From Nematostella vectensis (taxonomy: Eukaryota > Cnidaria > Anthozoa > Actiniaria > Edwardsiidae), in contig NC_064035.1 of the NCBI RefSeq assembly GCF_932526225.1, forward strand, positions 21,627,969-21,691,968: a DNA stretch of 64,000 nt. Reading direction: 5' to 3'. This document shows, piece by piece, positions 31,252 to 42,918 of the stretch (the first letter of the stretch is position 1; each line of letters starts with the position of its first letter). Under the pieces are notes generated by a model, which saw only the letters and a program-made list of their open reading frames with translations, did no database searches and had not been told where the DNA came from. The translations under genes were made by a program, and so were the position numbers.

Positions 31252-31742
31252 AAGGACACCCAACGATGAGAATTTCACAACCGGCCTAAATGAGTTAAGA
31301 TACCGTTTTTATTCGTTTGCAGTCATTTTTTTCACAATATAGAGCTTTCCTAGATATTTTTTATCTGTTCGGATTTGATAGGCGAAATTACAGCCATCTG
31401 AAAAATCTAGTTACTCATCCCAAGGCATCCGGAACTCTTAGCGATTCTAAGATCCTTAAGCGAAATTTATAGGTAATGTCCCTTGTATACTCGCTCCCGA
31501 AAATACTAGGGTTGCTTTTTTTAAAGCATGTCGGACGTAAAAATCTCTCGAAAATGGTGATGGTGGTAACAAAAGCAACTCCGAAAACAAAGGTGATCCA
31601 GCTCTCTTCCCGAGAAACATAGGTGATCTAGAAATATAAATTCCGAAAAAAGTAGCCATTTCTAGGCCGACCCCGAAATCCGTAGGTGACCTTGCTATAC
31701 AGAACAGATATTTGACCGAAAATGGTCGTTGGGTGCCCTTAA
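31252..31742. mobile_element. Nonautonomous DNA element with 15-bp inverted ends
   Basis: The left end aaggacacccaacgatgag and the reverse complement of the right end (aagggcacccaacgacca) share aaggRcacccaacga. The interior of about 490 bp has no coding capacity of its own. A family was not assigned, and a clear target-site duplication is not visible. Confidence 0.6.
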
Positions 31743-32189
31743 CAAGTGAGCTTCGCGACTCGTAAACGTAAGTTATTTATTAAATGAAATTTACGATGAC
31801 AATTGTGGCTGTTTCCAGATTAAAATAAGCCCCATAAAGCAACTATACACTATCACAATCTTAGTAGATCATCTATTACTGGAAAATTCGTATTTTTCAG
31901 AAGGCCTGGTTCTTTCATTGAGTTGTTTGGGAGTTTTATAAACTGCGAAGACCACAAAAATAAGTTATAGTTATTTGGCTTGATTTTCACCTGAATTGTT
32001 ATCTATTGTAATGATTAATAGAATACCTACCTTTGATTGCCAAATGTTATATAAAGTATTACCACCACGAAGAGAATAAATGCAATAAATATGCGCTGTG
32101 AATATCGAAGATGCATGCTTTCACTCAATTCAATTATTTCCAACATGCGCCCGGGGACAAAAGCCAGCGGAAACGTCAATCATGGTCCT

Positions 32190-32345
32190 ACCACCCAATG
32201 GGAGCTTTTCGTTCTATCTATTAACCAATCAAATGTCGGTTATTAATTCTTAGCCAATTAGCTACGAGGATTCAGATCTAAGGGGGTGGCCCAGCCGGGG
32301 TTGTGTTGCTTTGCTGTTCGCTTCTTCTTCGTTAAGGAGGGTAGG
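32190..32345 (+). promoter_or_regulatory. Proximal promoter of the NAB gene with CCAAT boxes
   Basis: Three CCAAT motifs in plus orientation at about 32195, 32225 and 32254, within 170 bp of the NAB start codon. A GC-richer stretch (ggcccagccgggg) follows just upstream of the ATG. No TATA box is obvious. A CCAAT-type housekeeping-like promoter is inferred. Confidence 0.5.
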
Positions 32346-32359
32346 GAGCACGCTAAAAT

Positions 32360-33104
32360 ATGGCAGCCCCACTGGCTCAGAAAGAGTGTGAACTCGAGCT
32401 CTTTACTCTGCTCAAGTCAGCCAACCTGCTCGACTACTACCAGAGCTTCATAGAACAAGGTGGCGATGACATCCAGCAGTTATGCGACGCCAGCGAAGAT
32501 GAATTTAAGGAAATCATTGCGATGGTCGGCATGTCGACTAAACCTCTCCATGTGCGAAGGCTTCAAAAATCCTTGGTCGATTGGAAAGCGAGAAAAGCGC
32601 GCGCTGTAGCCGGAGACAAAACACCAGAGAAAAACAGTTCCTGGATAGACTACTGGACACCAAGTCAGTCACCCAATGTCTCTAGAGCTACAACTCCAGT
32701 TACCTCTGCTACTTTTGTGACTCCTGGATCGCGTAAACGATCCGGATCTTCGAGCTCGGGTGGAAAAGAACCCGCGGAGAAAAGAGTGGTTGAGCTCAAA
32801 CTACCTCCGATGGACGTGATCATTGACTGGGAGAAGCTAGACCCCGAAAGACAAGCTCTGATCAGGGAACACTCCAAAATCTACGGAAGAGACGACAAAA
32901 AGCGGAAAACTTCATCGCTGAATTGCCACGAACAAATGATAAACGAAGCGGCTGCTCAACTGTGCCTGCGAGACCCGACCCTTCTTGTTCGACGAGATGA
33001 GTTGTTTACAATGGCGCGAAGGGTAGTGAGGGAAAGCGGGTTTACCTACGTGCATGGCCACTCAAGGTCTAAGTTTGTAGGCCCCGATTGCGAAGAGCTG
33101 ACAG
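32360..33104 (+). CDS. NAB: NAB co-repressor, exon 1 (NCD1 and NCD2 domains)
   Basis: NAB proteins bind EGR-family zinc-finger factors and repress their targets in the nucleus. Residues 8-80 are the NCD1 domain (EGR-binding), recognisable by ANLLDYYQSFIEQGGDD, then LCDASEDEF and KPLHVRRLQKSL. Residues about 150-240 are NCD2 (repression), with HSKIYGRDD, INEAAAQLCLRD and a RRDELF block. The two are joined by a Ser/Thr/Pro-rich linker with a basic KRSGSSSS patch. ATG at 32360 in good context (aaaATGG). The exon ends ACAG|GTAATC at 33104 in phase 1. With the later exons the protein is about 533 residues, similar to vertebrate NAB1/NAB2. A gene symbol at family level only is justified. Confidence 0.93.
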
Positions 33105-34444
33105 GTAATCAGTGGTTTTCCCTAAATTGTAACAGCATTTCAACCAACACTGGGTTTTTTTGGTTCAATCGAAAGCGCAAGCGGTTTTCACTCGTACTTA
33201 AGTAAGTATTATATCGTGCCTGATTTGAATATGCAGAAATAAAAGATGCATTCAAGGAAAATCGAAACAAATATTGTTTTGGTTGAAAATTATACACCTA
33301 TTTTTTTTCTTATCTATAAATTTATGAAATAGTAACAAAAAACTTGATACATGATTTGAATAACTCTCTTGTGCTTTTGCCTCTTCAATCTGACATCTTT
33401 TTATTGGTTTGTTTGCAGTTGAGGGTCTTGTGCAAGATCTTGTACAACAAGGTATTATTTTAACTCTATAAGTAATATGTTTTATTACTGGGATACCTGT
33501 GGTAGCCCAGTTATAAAATGCACCTTGTTTTTATCTTCTCGCGATATGGAATTCTTGTGCAATACTCCAAGAGCCTTTGCAATACCTTCTGCATAATTTA
33601 AAACTTGTGTCATGGCCGACATCTTGGATTTTAAGATTCCAGCTCTCAGATCCATGTTATTTGTGCAGTTAAAGGCCAGATTTGCGATTTCGCACTGCAT
33701 ATATTACCATAGTCTCAATCTCTACCAAGTCATCGTGCATAATTATCTCAGGCTGTATTTACTCGTGTTTACATTTACGACCTGATACTCGAGACAAGAT
33801 ATTTTTTTTAAAATTGTACTTACATAAATGAAATAATAAATTTAATCTAAATTATATTGTTATTACAATACGGCTCACTTTGGGTGATACAATAAATTTA
33901 CCCCTAGGTGATAGCACGTTGAGGGCAGTGAACCAAAAAATGTTCAAGAAGTATTAACAAACTTTCAAACACATTCTCAGTTTTCCTGAATTTTATTTTT
34001 TTTATTTTCACCCCTACCTCAGGAGATGATGCTTCCCACCTTTCTTGACCCAATCAGTGTTGTGATATGGCATTTACAATAGAAAGAAAACAAGATTATA
34101 CATATATTTTTATTATATCCAAAGATGGTGGGTAGTATAATCTTTGTCATACATGTCACAACACAGGGCCCAAACAAACTGCAGATCTCAGGTATCCCAG
34201 TCAACCCTGCACGCAGGGTCTAGTTCATTAGAGGTTACATCTGAATATTAGTCAATTAGAATGCAAACAAAAAATGAATGTTTTAGTGAACACAGAGATG
34301 GATTTGTGTGAGTTGGTTGTCACCCTTCGCCTTGACTGATTTTTTTTTTGCCTGAACTGTGATAATTATGGATATCAAAAGCATCCTCTATCAATAGTTT
34401 GTTGAAAAAGGGGTGTTTAGGGAGTAATTCTATTGTTCACTCAG

Positions 34445-34587
34445 GCAAGAAACCCAACCAAGCGCAGATCAACAAGCTCAAGAGACTTGAGCGGTTGAAT
34501 GATATTGATTCATTGCTGGCCGCAAACAAGGAACAACAGGAAGAACTTGCAAGGAAGATTGACGAGGCCAGGTCACTAGGGCAGGAG
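34445..34587 (+). CDS. NAB: NAB exon 2 (basic, helical)
   Basis: Acceptor cactcag before 34445, donor gag|gtgagg after 34587. Phase 1 in and phase 0 out, matching its neighbours. It encodes KKPNQAQINKLKRLERLND, then a charged helix with EQQEELARKIDEA, a likely coiled coil that continues in exon 3. Confidence 0.88.
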
Positions 34588-35498
34588 GTGAGGATGATGT
34601 TTATTCTTGTAAACGATAAAGGGCTTTTAACTGAGTTTGAGCAATGGCCTGCCAAAACTGTCTGCTGTGCAGAAAACACAACTGACTGATGCTGTACATA
34701 AAGAGCAATTCAACCTTTCCTCGCTAGAAAGTCACATGCGTGTCACAGGGTCAAATCAAACAAATTGTAAACAACTCGCAAAAGTTTGGACAAATCAAGA
34801 AGCATGTGCTTTGTACAAACAAAATGTGAGCAACAAAGCCTTGTGCTTATGGCAGCTGTAGAAATAATTCTAGATTCCCGCATTTGTGGAAGAAAAAAGG
34901 AATGGGGACCCCATAAAGTTCTTCCATTTTCCAGCAGAACAAAGAAACCAAGAAAGATAGGACGAACGGATAGAGTGGTGCAAACTTGGGGATTTATTTC
35001 TAGCACTAAAAGGGGGAATTATGAATAATCCTTAGCATGTTGATCAAGGTTGATGTGCTACACTTTAGGTTTTTAGAAACCACAATCCATTTGTTTTTGA
35101 TAGTGTTCTTTGTCGATACAAATTTGATCGTATTGTAGAAGAGAATTTCCCTGGGTCAGATTTTTGCTCTTGGGACACTTGCCAGAGTTTTGTTTAAATA
35201 GTAACAAAAAAAACCTAAAATTAATTGTATTTGTTCTTATAATTGCTTCTTGTTACGTTGTTAGTAGGGAAATGTTGGGCTAGTTGGTAGCTCCTTAAAT
35301 GCAGTAGCAGAAATTGTTATTGTTTTCTCACTTTTGCCATTGGTATTGGAACTGTTTCCTAAGTTCAGAATCCACCAGAAAGTACAATCAATGTAATTTA
35401 GGGGTTAGACATACCTTTCAAACTGCCATCATCAAGCTCATACTACGTCTTACTGTATATTAAAAATAATTTTGATGTTGATTTTTTTCCCTGTCCAG

Positions 35499-35679
35499 GT
35501 AAATGAGCTAGAGTCAGAGCTGGTGAAATTGCAGAGTGCTCAGGTTTCTTACCAATTAGAGCAGAAAGAATTGCGAAAGAAGCAACGGCGCTCTGAGCGC
35601 TACTATAGCAACAAGGAAGGGAAGGATGACCCTCAGGAGATGGATGACAGCAGACATGAAAGTCAAGACTCTAGTGACG
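35499..35679 (+). CDS. NAB: NAB exon 3 (coiled coil, acidic tail; donor ambiguous)
   Basis: Acceptor ctgtccag before 35499, phase 0. It encodes VNELESELVKLQSAQ, a basic KELRKKQRRSER stretch and an acidic Ser-rich tail. Two donors give the required phase 1: gacg|gtgtaa after 35679, and the stronger-looking gaag|gtatga after 35691, 12 bp apart. The second is the first copy of a donor motif that then recurs through the 30-bp array. With use of donors further into the array, in-frame MITSEGVVEG repeats could be added to the protein. Confidence 0.8.
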
Positions 35680-38600
35680 GTGTAATGGAAGGTATGATTA
35701 CTAGTGAAGGCGTAGTGGAAGGTTATGATTACTGGTGAAGGCGTAGTGGAAGATATGATTACTACCGAAGGCGTAGTGAAAGGTTATGATTACTAGTGAA
35801 GGCGTAGTGGAAGGTATGATTACTAGTGAAGGCGTAGTAGAAGGTATGATGACTAGTGAAGGCGTAGTGGAAGGTTATGATTACTGGTGAAGGCGTAGTG
35901 GAAGATATGATTACTAGTGACGGTGTAGTGGAAGGTATGATTACTAGTGAAGGCGTAGTGGAAGGTACGATTACTAGTGAAGGCGTAGTGGAAGGTTATG
36001 ATTACTAGTGAAGGTGTAGTGGAAGGTATGATGGCTTCTGAAGGCGTAGTGGAAGGTTATGATTACTAGTGAAGGTGTAGTGAAAGGTATGATTACTAGT
36101 GAAGGCGTAGCGGAAGGTGTGATGGCTTCTGAAGGCGTAGTGGAAGGTTATGATTACTAGTGAAGGTGTAGTGAAAGGTATGATTACTAGTGAAGGCGTA
36201 GTGGAAGGTTATAATTACTAGTGAAGGCGTAGTGGAAGGTTATAATTACTAGTGAAGGCGTAGTGGAAAGTATGACTACTAGTGAAGGTGTAGTGGAAGG
36301 TATGATTACTAGTGAAGGTGTAGTGGAAGGTATGATTACTAGTGAAGGCGTAGTGGAAGGTATGATGACTAGTGAAGGTGTAATGGAAGGTATGATTACT
36401 AGTGAAGGCGTAGTGGAAGGTATGATTACTAGTGAAGGCGTAGTGGAAGGTATGATTACTAGTGAAGGTGTAATGGAAGGTATGATTACTAGTGAAGGCG
36501 TAGTGGAAGGTATGATTGCTAGTGAAGACGTAGTGGAAGGTATGATTACTAGTGAAGGTGTAATGGAAGCTATGTTTACTAGTGAAGGCGTAGTGGAAGG
36601 TATGATTACTAGTGAAGGCGTAGTGGAAAGTATGATTACTAGTGAAGGTGTAGTGGAAGGTTATGATTACTAGTGAAGGCATAATGGAAGGTTATAATTA
36701 CTAGTGAAGGCGTAGTGGAAAGTATGATTACTAGTAAAGGCATAGTGGAAGGTTATGATTACTAGTGAAGGCGTAGTGGAAAGTATGATTACTAGTGAAG
36801 GTGTAGTGGAAGGTTATGATTACTAGTGAAGGTGTAGTGGAAGGTATGATTACTAGTGAAGGCGTAGTGGAAGGTATGATGACTAGTGAAGGTGTAATGG
36901 AAGGTATGATTACTAGTGAAGGCGTAGTGGAAGGTATGATTTCTAGTGAAGGCGTAGTGGAAGGTACGATTACTAGTGAAGGTGTAGTGGAAGGTATGAT
37001 TACTAGTGAAGGCGTAGTGGAAGGTATGATGACTAGTGAAGGTGTAACGGAAGGTATGATTACTAGTGAAGGCGTAGTGGAAGGTATGATTTCTAGTGAA
37101 GGCGTAGTGGAAGGTACGATTACTAGTGAAGGCGTAGTGGAAGGTTATGATTACTAGTGAAGGTGTAGTGGAAGGTTATGTTTACTAGTGAAGGTGTAGT
37201 GGAAAGTATGATTACTAGTGAAGGCTAAGTGGAAGGTGTGATGGCTTCTGAAGGCGTAGTGGAAGGTTATGATTACTAGTGAAGGCGTAGTGGAAGGTAT
37301 GATTACTAGTGAAGGCGTAGTGGAAGGTACGATTACTAGTGAAGGTGTAGTGGAAGGTATGATTACTAGTGAAGGCGTAGTGGAAGGTATGATGACTAGT
37401 GAAGGTGTAACGGAAGGTATGATTACTAGTGAAGGCGTAGTGGAAGGTATGATTTCTAGTGAAGGCGTAGTGGAAGGTACGATTACTAGTGAAGGCGTAG
37501 TGGAAGGTTATGATTACTAGTGAAGGTGTAGTGGAAGGTTATGTTTACTAGTGAAGGTGTAGTGGAAAGTATGATTACTAGTGAAGGCTAAGTGGAAGGT
37601 GTGATGGCTTCTGAAGGTGTAGTGGAAGGTATGATTACTAGTGAAGGCGTAGTGGAAGGTATGATTACTAGTGAAGGTGTAGTGGCTGGTATAATGAATA
37701 TTGAAGGTGTAGTAGAAGGTATAATGAATATTGAAGGCGTAGTGGAAGGTATGATTACTGGTGAAGGCGTAGTGGAAGGTGTGATTATTAGTGAAGGCGT
37801 AGTGGAAGGTGTGATTACTAGTGAAGGCGTTGTGGAAGTTATGATTACTAGTGAATGCATAGTGGAAGGTAAGATTACTAGTGAAGGCGTTGTGGAAGTT
37901 ATGATTACTAGTGAATGCATAGTGGAAGGTAAGATTACTAGTGAAGGCGTAGTGGAAGGTATGGTTACTGGTGAAGGCATGGTGGAAGGTATTATTACTA
38001 GTGAAGGCGTAGTGGAAGGTATGGTTACTGGTGAAGGCATGGTGGAAGGTATTATTACTAGTGAAGGCGTAGTGGAAGGTATGATTACTAGTGAAGGCGT
38101 AGTGGAAGTTATTATTACTAGTGAAGGCGTAGTGGAAGGTATAATGAATATTGAAGGCATAGTGGAAGGTATGATTACTAGTGAAGGCATAGTTGAAGGT
38201 GTGATTACTAGTGAAGGTGTAGTCGAAGGCATAATGAATATTGAAGGCGTAGTGGAAGATATGATTACTACTAAATGCGTAGTGGAAGGTGTGATTACTA
38301 GTGAAGGTGTAGTGGAAGGTATGATTACTAGTGAAGGCGTAGTGGAAGGTATGATTACTAGTGAAGGTGTAGTGGATGGTATAATGAATATTGAAGGTGT
38401 AGTGGAAGGTATGATTACTGGTAAAGGCGTAGTGAAAGGTGTGATTATTAGTGAAGGCGTAGTGGAAGGTATGATTACTAGTGAAGGCGTTGTGGAAGTT
38501 ATGATTACTAGTGAATGCATAGTGGAAGGTAAGATTACTAGTGAAGGCGTTGTGGAAGTTATGATTACTAGTGAATGCATAGTGGAAGGTAAGATTACTA

Positions 38601-39190
38601 GTGAAGGCGTAGTGGAAGGTATGATTACTAGTGAAGGCGTAGTGGAAGGTATGGTTACTAGTGAAGGCATAGTGGAAGGTATTATTACTAGTGAAGGCGT
38701 AGTGGAAGGTATGATTACTAGTGAAGGCATGATTACTAGTGAAGGCGTAGTGGAAGGTGTGATTACTAGTGAAGGCGTAGTGGAAGGTTATGATTACTAG
38801 TGAAGGCGTAGTGGAAGGTTATGATTACTAGTGAAGGCGTAGTGGAAGGTTATGTTTACTAGTGAAGGTGTAGTGGAAGGTATGATTACTAGTGAAGGCT
38901 TAGTGGAAGGTGTGATGGCTTCTGAAGGCGTAGTGGAAGGTTATGATTACTAGTGAAGGTGTAGTGGAAGGTATGATTACTAGTGAAGGCGTAGTGGAAG
39001 GTATGATACTAGTGAAGGTGTAGTGGCTGGTATAATGAATATTGAAGGCGTAGTGGGAGGTATGATTACTAGTGAAGGAGTAGTGGAAGGTATGATTACT
39101 AGTGAAGGCATAGTGGAAGGAATGATTACTAGTGAAGGTGTAGTGGAAGGTATGATTACCAGTGAAGGTGTAGTGGAAGGTATGAATACC
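35672..39190. repeat. 30-bp minisatellite at the NAB exon 3 / intron 3 boundary
   Basis: About 115 copies of a 30-bp unit with core ggaaggtatgattactagtg followed by aaggcgtagt. The array starts inside exon 3 (ctagtgacggtgtaatgg is a first degenerate unit). Most units contain gaag|gtatga, a good match to a 5' splice site. Some blocks are 31-bp units (ggttatgatt), which shift frame, and others (38000s) run as a pure 30-bp series, giving a 402-codon plus frame at 37592-38800. Higher-order modules are visible, such as a repeat of about 450 bp between 36830-37250 and 37280-37600. Confidence 0.96.
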
Positions 39191-39204
39191 ACCATTGAGG
39201 CTAG

Positions 39205-40161
39205 CATATCCTTTACCTAATTTTTATTTTAAAATTGTCATTATTTATAATTTATCATTTCTTAAAGTCCATATAACCTTTCAGAGTTGATAGACTTTGT
39301 CAATTCTTTATATTTTCATCTTCCAAAGGGAATGTGGTTCGTATGAACCCTATAAAGCACGCGTTCTCGCGAATCTCTCAAATCTGAAATATTGAGGTAT
39401 TTTGGTCAACTATCGGGGAAAAAGGCCGTGAACTGAAATGCCTGGGTCTAGTCATTTGTGACGTAGATCGAGATTTCAACCAAATCACATGAGAAAACAT
39501 ATGCTTGCGCTAAACCGGTTCCCGTCTTCATGTCTTCTTAGTTATTGCTGAAGAACGTTGTGTGGTTACAACTTTTACCGTCATCTTTATATCTCAACCT
39601 GGTAGTCAAATGATTATTTAACTTCAGGAAACAAATCTGCAGAATTTAGCAGATATTTTTTAGTCTTTGAATTGTTTTTTCATTGTGCGCGCGCGCTGCA
39701 TTCGCAATCAAGAATCGTGACAATCTCATGAGCGCGTGCTTCTTTTGAAACCTACAAAAAAAATGATATTTTCTTTTTTTGCATACAACTCTCGACTTTT
39801 AAATTATTCTTCGCTTCATTGTGGTAAGCATTGCTATAGAAAACAACTCGCCAATATTTTGTGGCATTGCCGTCTCTGAATTTTAAAGGATTTAATAAAA
39901 ATATGTTGTTTCAGATTTTTCCGCCAAAACTTAGAATTATTCACTCGATTCAATCTCCTTTCGCGCGGCCAGAAAATTTTCAAAGATCTGTAGAAAATTC
40001 AATTGTCAATCAAATTCATTTCCATTTTCAGAATTTGAAAGGTTATAAGAACTGTAACTATGGACATTTATTTTTAGTAGATGTTCAAGAATTTTCATGA
40101 AATACTATCTTAATTAAAGTTTTGAAAATTCTGATACGCAATAACCGCCACCCTGTTGTAG
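39205..40161 (+). other. 3' part of NAB intron 3
   Basis: Unique AT-rich sequence with no exon signature until the acceptor-like ccctgttgtag at 40161. Nothing else recognised. Confidence 0.6.
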
Positions 40162-40272
40162 ATGTGACATTTGTTGAAGATTCTGTTGGCCAAGTCCAGG
40201 AAGAGAGAAATGAAAGCATCCAGACAGAAAACCCTGCAGCTGTCGTCACAGAAATTCTCCCTTCTGCATCAG
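40162..40272 (+). CDS. NAB: NAB exon 4
   Basis: Acceptor ccctgttgtag before 40162 and donor tcag|gtaggt after 40272. Phase 1 in and out, consistent with exons 3 and 5. It encodes VTFVEDSVGQVQEERNES and then TENPAAVVTEILPSAS, acidic and without a known domain. The exact start is less sure than the end, since the reading frame stays open upstream. Confidence 0.7.
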
Positions 40273-40388
40273 GTAGGTTTACAGACAGTATAGCTTTCAT
40301 ACATATATTCTTATATCGAAAAAGCATGCATGTATCTGTTGATTTATATTCCCTCTCTTTAATGTATAAGATTAAGGTCGCTCGCGCT

Positions 40389-41393
40389 TTAACCCATTGA
40401 CTCCTGGCTTTTTTGGAGCTGAATTTACAAAAAACAGACTGAAAACAGATACCTCCCCCCCTATTCTGAGTTTTATACAGCCCGTCAAAGTCAAACACAG
40501 CTGCACCTAGTCAGCGGTATCCAAGCTTTCCAACAGTGCTTTGCGGTCCCCACTTTTAATCCCTCGTCGATGTGCTGAAGCCAGCACAAGTTGATGGTTG
40601 CTTGTATTTTTCATCAAAAATACAGCTATGAGCATATTAGGAGAGTGTCTCAGGACATCATGAAGTCTTTTGGGGCATAATTGAGTGCTTTGCTTATGGA
40701 TATTTGCAAGCAAAGGTGGATTCATGATGATTGTTTCTTGTTTGGCTTTGCCCGGATGAGAAAATAATTTTCTAATGAATCACCACAGCTCTCCTAAATG
40801 CTGTCTTTTCTGAAACCAAATTGATTCCAAAATTGTTTACACTGCTATTCTGGGTCTGTATGGCCTGGAATTGATTTGTTTGGCTTTGGGGTGAAAAGAC
40901 TTATAAAAAACCATCTGACTTTGGGGAGAGGAGTGTTGACTGGCCCTCCCCTCGTGAATTTTCCCCTGGACCTCCCAGAATGCTTTGCAATACGTAAACA
41001 TATTTTCGTGGTTGTACAATCCTTCAAGGAATGGGCATTGTGTTTTGAGGCCAAGGAAATGTACCTGGAGGATCAGAATAAAGGTATCTATTTGTGTCTT
41101 GAGCTGTGTTTGCTGATCTCTCTCCCTTGTGTGGTATTTTGAGCGTTTTATTGAGAGGGGTGATTCTGCTTTTCTCTCCTTGTTCGATTTGAGATTTGTC
41201 AAAGAACCTGTGCTATTATTTGGCTTAAGAGTAGATGCCAACACCTTGGTTGGATGCATATCTGCAAGACCATTTATCCCTTAGACTGATGCCTGAGTAT
41301 CTTCATCTTGTTGTGTTTATTTTAAATTTATGATTTTTTTGGGTTGTGGGTACTTCCCAAAGCCGGTACAGGCCGGTTGAGGGGTCAATGTGT
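40389..41393. mobile_element. 1 kb TTAA-type nonautonomous element, copy 1
   Basis: Begins ttaacccattgactcctggc and ends ggttgaggggtcaatgtg, i.e. imperfect inverted ends (ttaacccattgactcc against ttaacacattgacccc in the other copy). At its right edge the TTAA is altered to ttta. It is inserted in NAB intron 4. Open frames inside (for example 40837-41259 minus) are shared with copy 2 only because the copies are almost identical. The TTAA ends suggest a piggyBac-type origin, by inference. Confidence 0.75.
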
Positions 41394-41910
41394 TTACCAA
41401 CACACCCTAAAAATCATGCTTGCCTCACTGCCTGAGAACAATGCATTTTTCGCAAGCTTAGGTGCATACAACAGTGTAGGCAAATTCTGCTTGATATACA
41501 AACAAGCCTCCTTTAAGTTATGGCTGATATTCTAACAGATAATTCTTATGTTAAAACCATTAGGGAAACCACAGGGAGCCCAAATTCTATAAAAATATTT
41601 GCCTTTATAAATTCAAAGCAGCAGTGTCAACCCACTTTTGGTACTTTTCCTGTATATTCACCGTCAAAGTGATCTTATCACAAAACCTTGCCTGAATCTG
41701 ATGTTTTCTTCGGCATTTTTTTCTAAAAAAGCTATGCATATCATCCCTATCAATGAGTCCAGTCATGTCCAAGTAAAAAAAATTCTATTTTCTAGGTTAA
41801 AGATATTCACTTGCTAGAAATGGCATATATGTGATCCAATCCACTGGTGTATGTCACAGCACAGGTCTAAAAAGGTCTAGTTATTTTGATTAAAATCTAG
41901 GGGTGGTTGA

Positions 41911-42918
41911 TTAACCCATTGACTCCTGGCTTTTTTGGAGCTGAATTTACAAAAAACAGACTGAAAACAGATACCTCCCCCCCTATTCTGAGTTTTATAC
42001 AGCCCGTCAAAGTCAAACACAGCTGCACCTAGTCAGCGGTATCCAAGCTTTCCAACAGTGCTTTGCGGTCCCCACTTTTAATCCCTCGTCGATGTGCTGA
42101 AGCCAGCACAAGTTGATGGTTGCTTGTATTTTTCATCAAAAATACAGCTATGAGCATATTAGGAGAGTGTCTCAGGACATCATGAAGTCTTTTGGGGCAT
42201 AATTGAGTGCTTTGCTTATGGATATTTGCAAGCAAAGGTGGATTCATGATGATTGTTTCTTGTTTGGCTTTGCCCGGATGAGAAAATAATTTTCTAATGA
42301 ATCACCACAGCTCTCCTAAATGCTGTCTTTTCTGAAACCAAATTGATTCCAAAATTGTTTACACTGCTATTCTGGGTCTGTATGGCCTGGAATTGATTTG
42401 TTTGGCTTTGGGGTGAAAAGACTTATAAAAAACCATCTGACTTTGGGGAGAGGAGTGTTGACTGGCCCTCCCCTCGTGAATTTTCCCCTGGACCTCCCAG
42501 AATGCTTTGCAATACGTAAACATATTTTCGTGGTTGTACAATCCTTCAAGGAATGGGCATTGTGTTTTGAGGCCAAGGAAATGTACCTGGAGGATCAGAA
42601 TAAAGGTATCTATTTGTGTCTTGAGCTGTGTTTGCTGATCTCTCTCCCTTGTGTGGTATTTTGAGCGTTTTATTGAGAGGGGTGATTCTGCTTTTCTCTC
42701 CTTGTTCGATTTGAGATTTGTCAAAGAACCTGTGCTATTATTTGGCTTAAGAGTAGATGCCAACACCTTGGTTGGATGCATATCTGCAAGACCATTTATC
42801 CCTTAGACTGATGCCTGAGTATCTTCATCTTGTTGTGTTTATTTTGAATTTATGAATTTTTTGGGTTGTGGGTACTTCCCAAAGCCGGTACAGGCCGGTT
42901 GAGGGGTCAATGTGTTAA
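41911..42918. mobile_element. 1 kb TTAA-type nonautonomous element, copy 2
   Basis: Near-identical to copy 1, with the first difference I noted in the attttgaatttatg block near the right end. It is flanked by TTAA on both sides (41911-41914 and 42915-42918). Its outer flanks ggttga and tcaaca are also mutually inverted, so the inverted end may be a few bases longer. Same orientation as copy 1, 1522 bp downstream. Confidence 0.8.

Larger units (their letters stand above)
28441..32189. other. Intergenic or intronic region with small repeat elements
   Basis: No coding exon that I can defend; upstream exons of the LicD-type gene may be here but none stands out. It contains a palindromic element at 29180-29283, a solo copy of the 34-bp-array spacer at 29325-29455 and a terminal-inverted-repeat element at 31252-31742. 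The rest is AT-rich. Confidence 0.5.

Noticed and set aside
37592-38800. 402-codon plus ORF and 380-codon minus ORF
   Set aside because: Read-through of the 30-bp array in the NAB intron; both strands are open, as expected for a stop-free unit. Possible in-frame exon extension is treated as a finding instead.
40837-42781. Identical 140-, 88-, 72- and 69-codon ORFs found twice
   Set aside because: Identity reflects two recent copies of one nonautonomous element, not conserved proteins; the ORFs overlap on both strands and lack domains.
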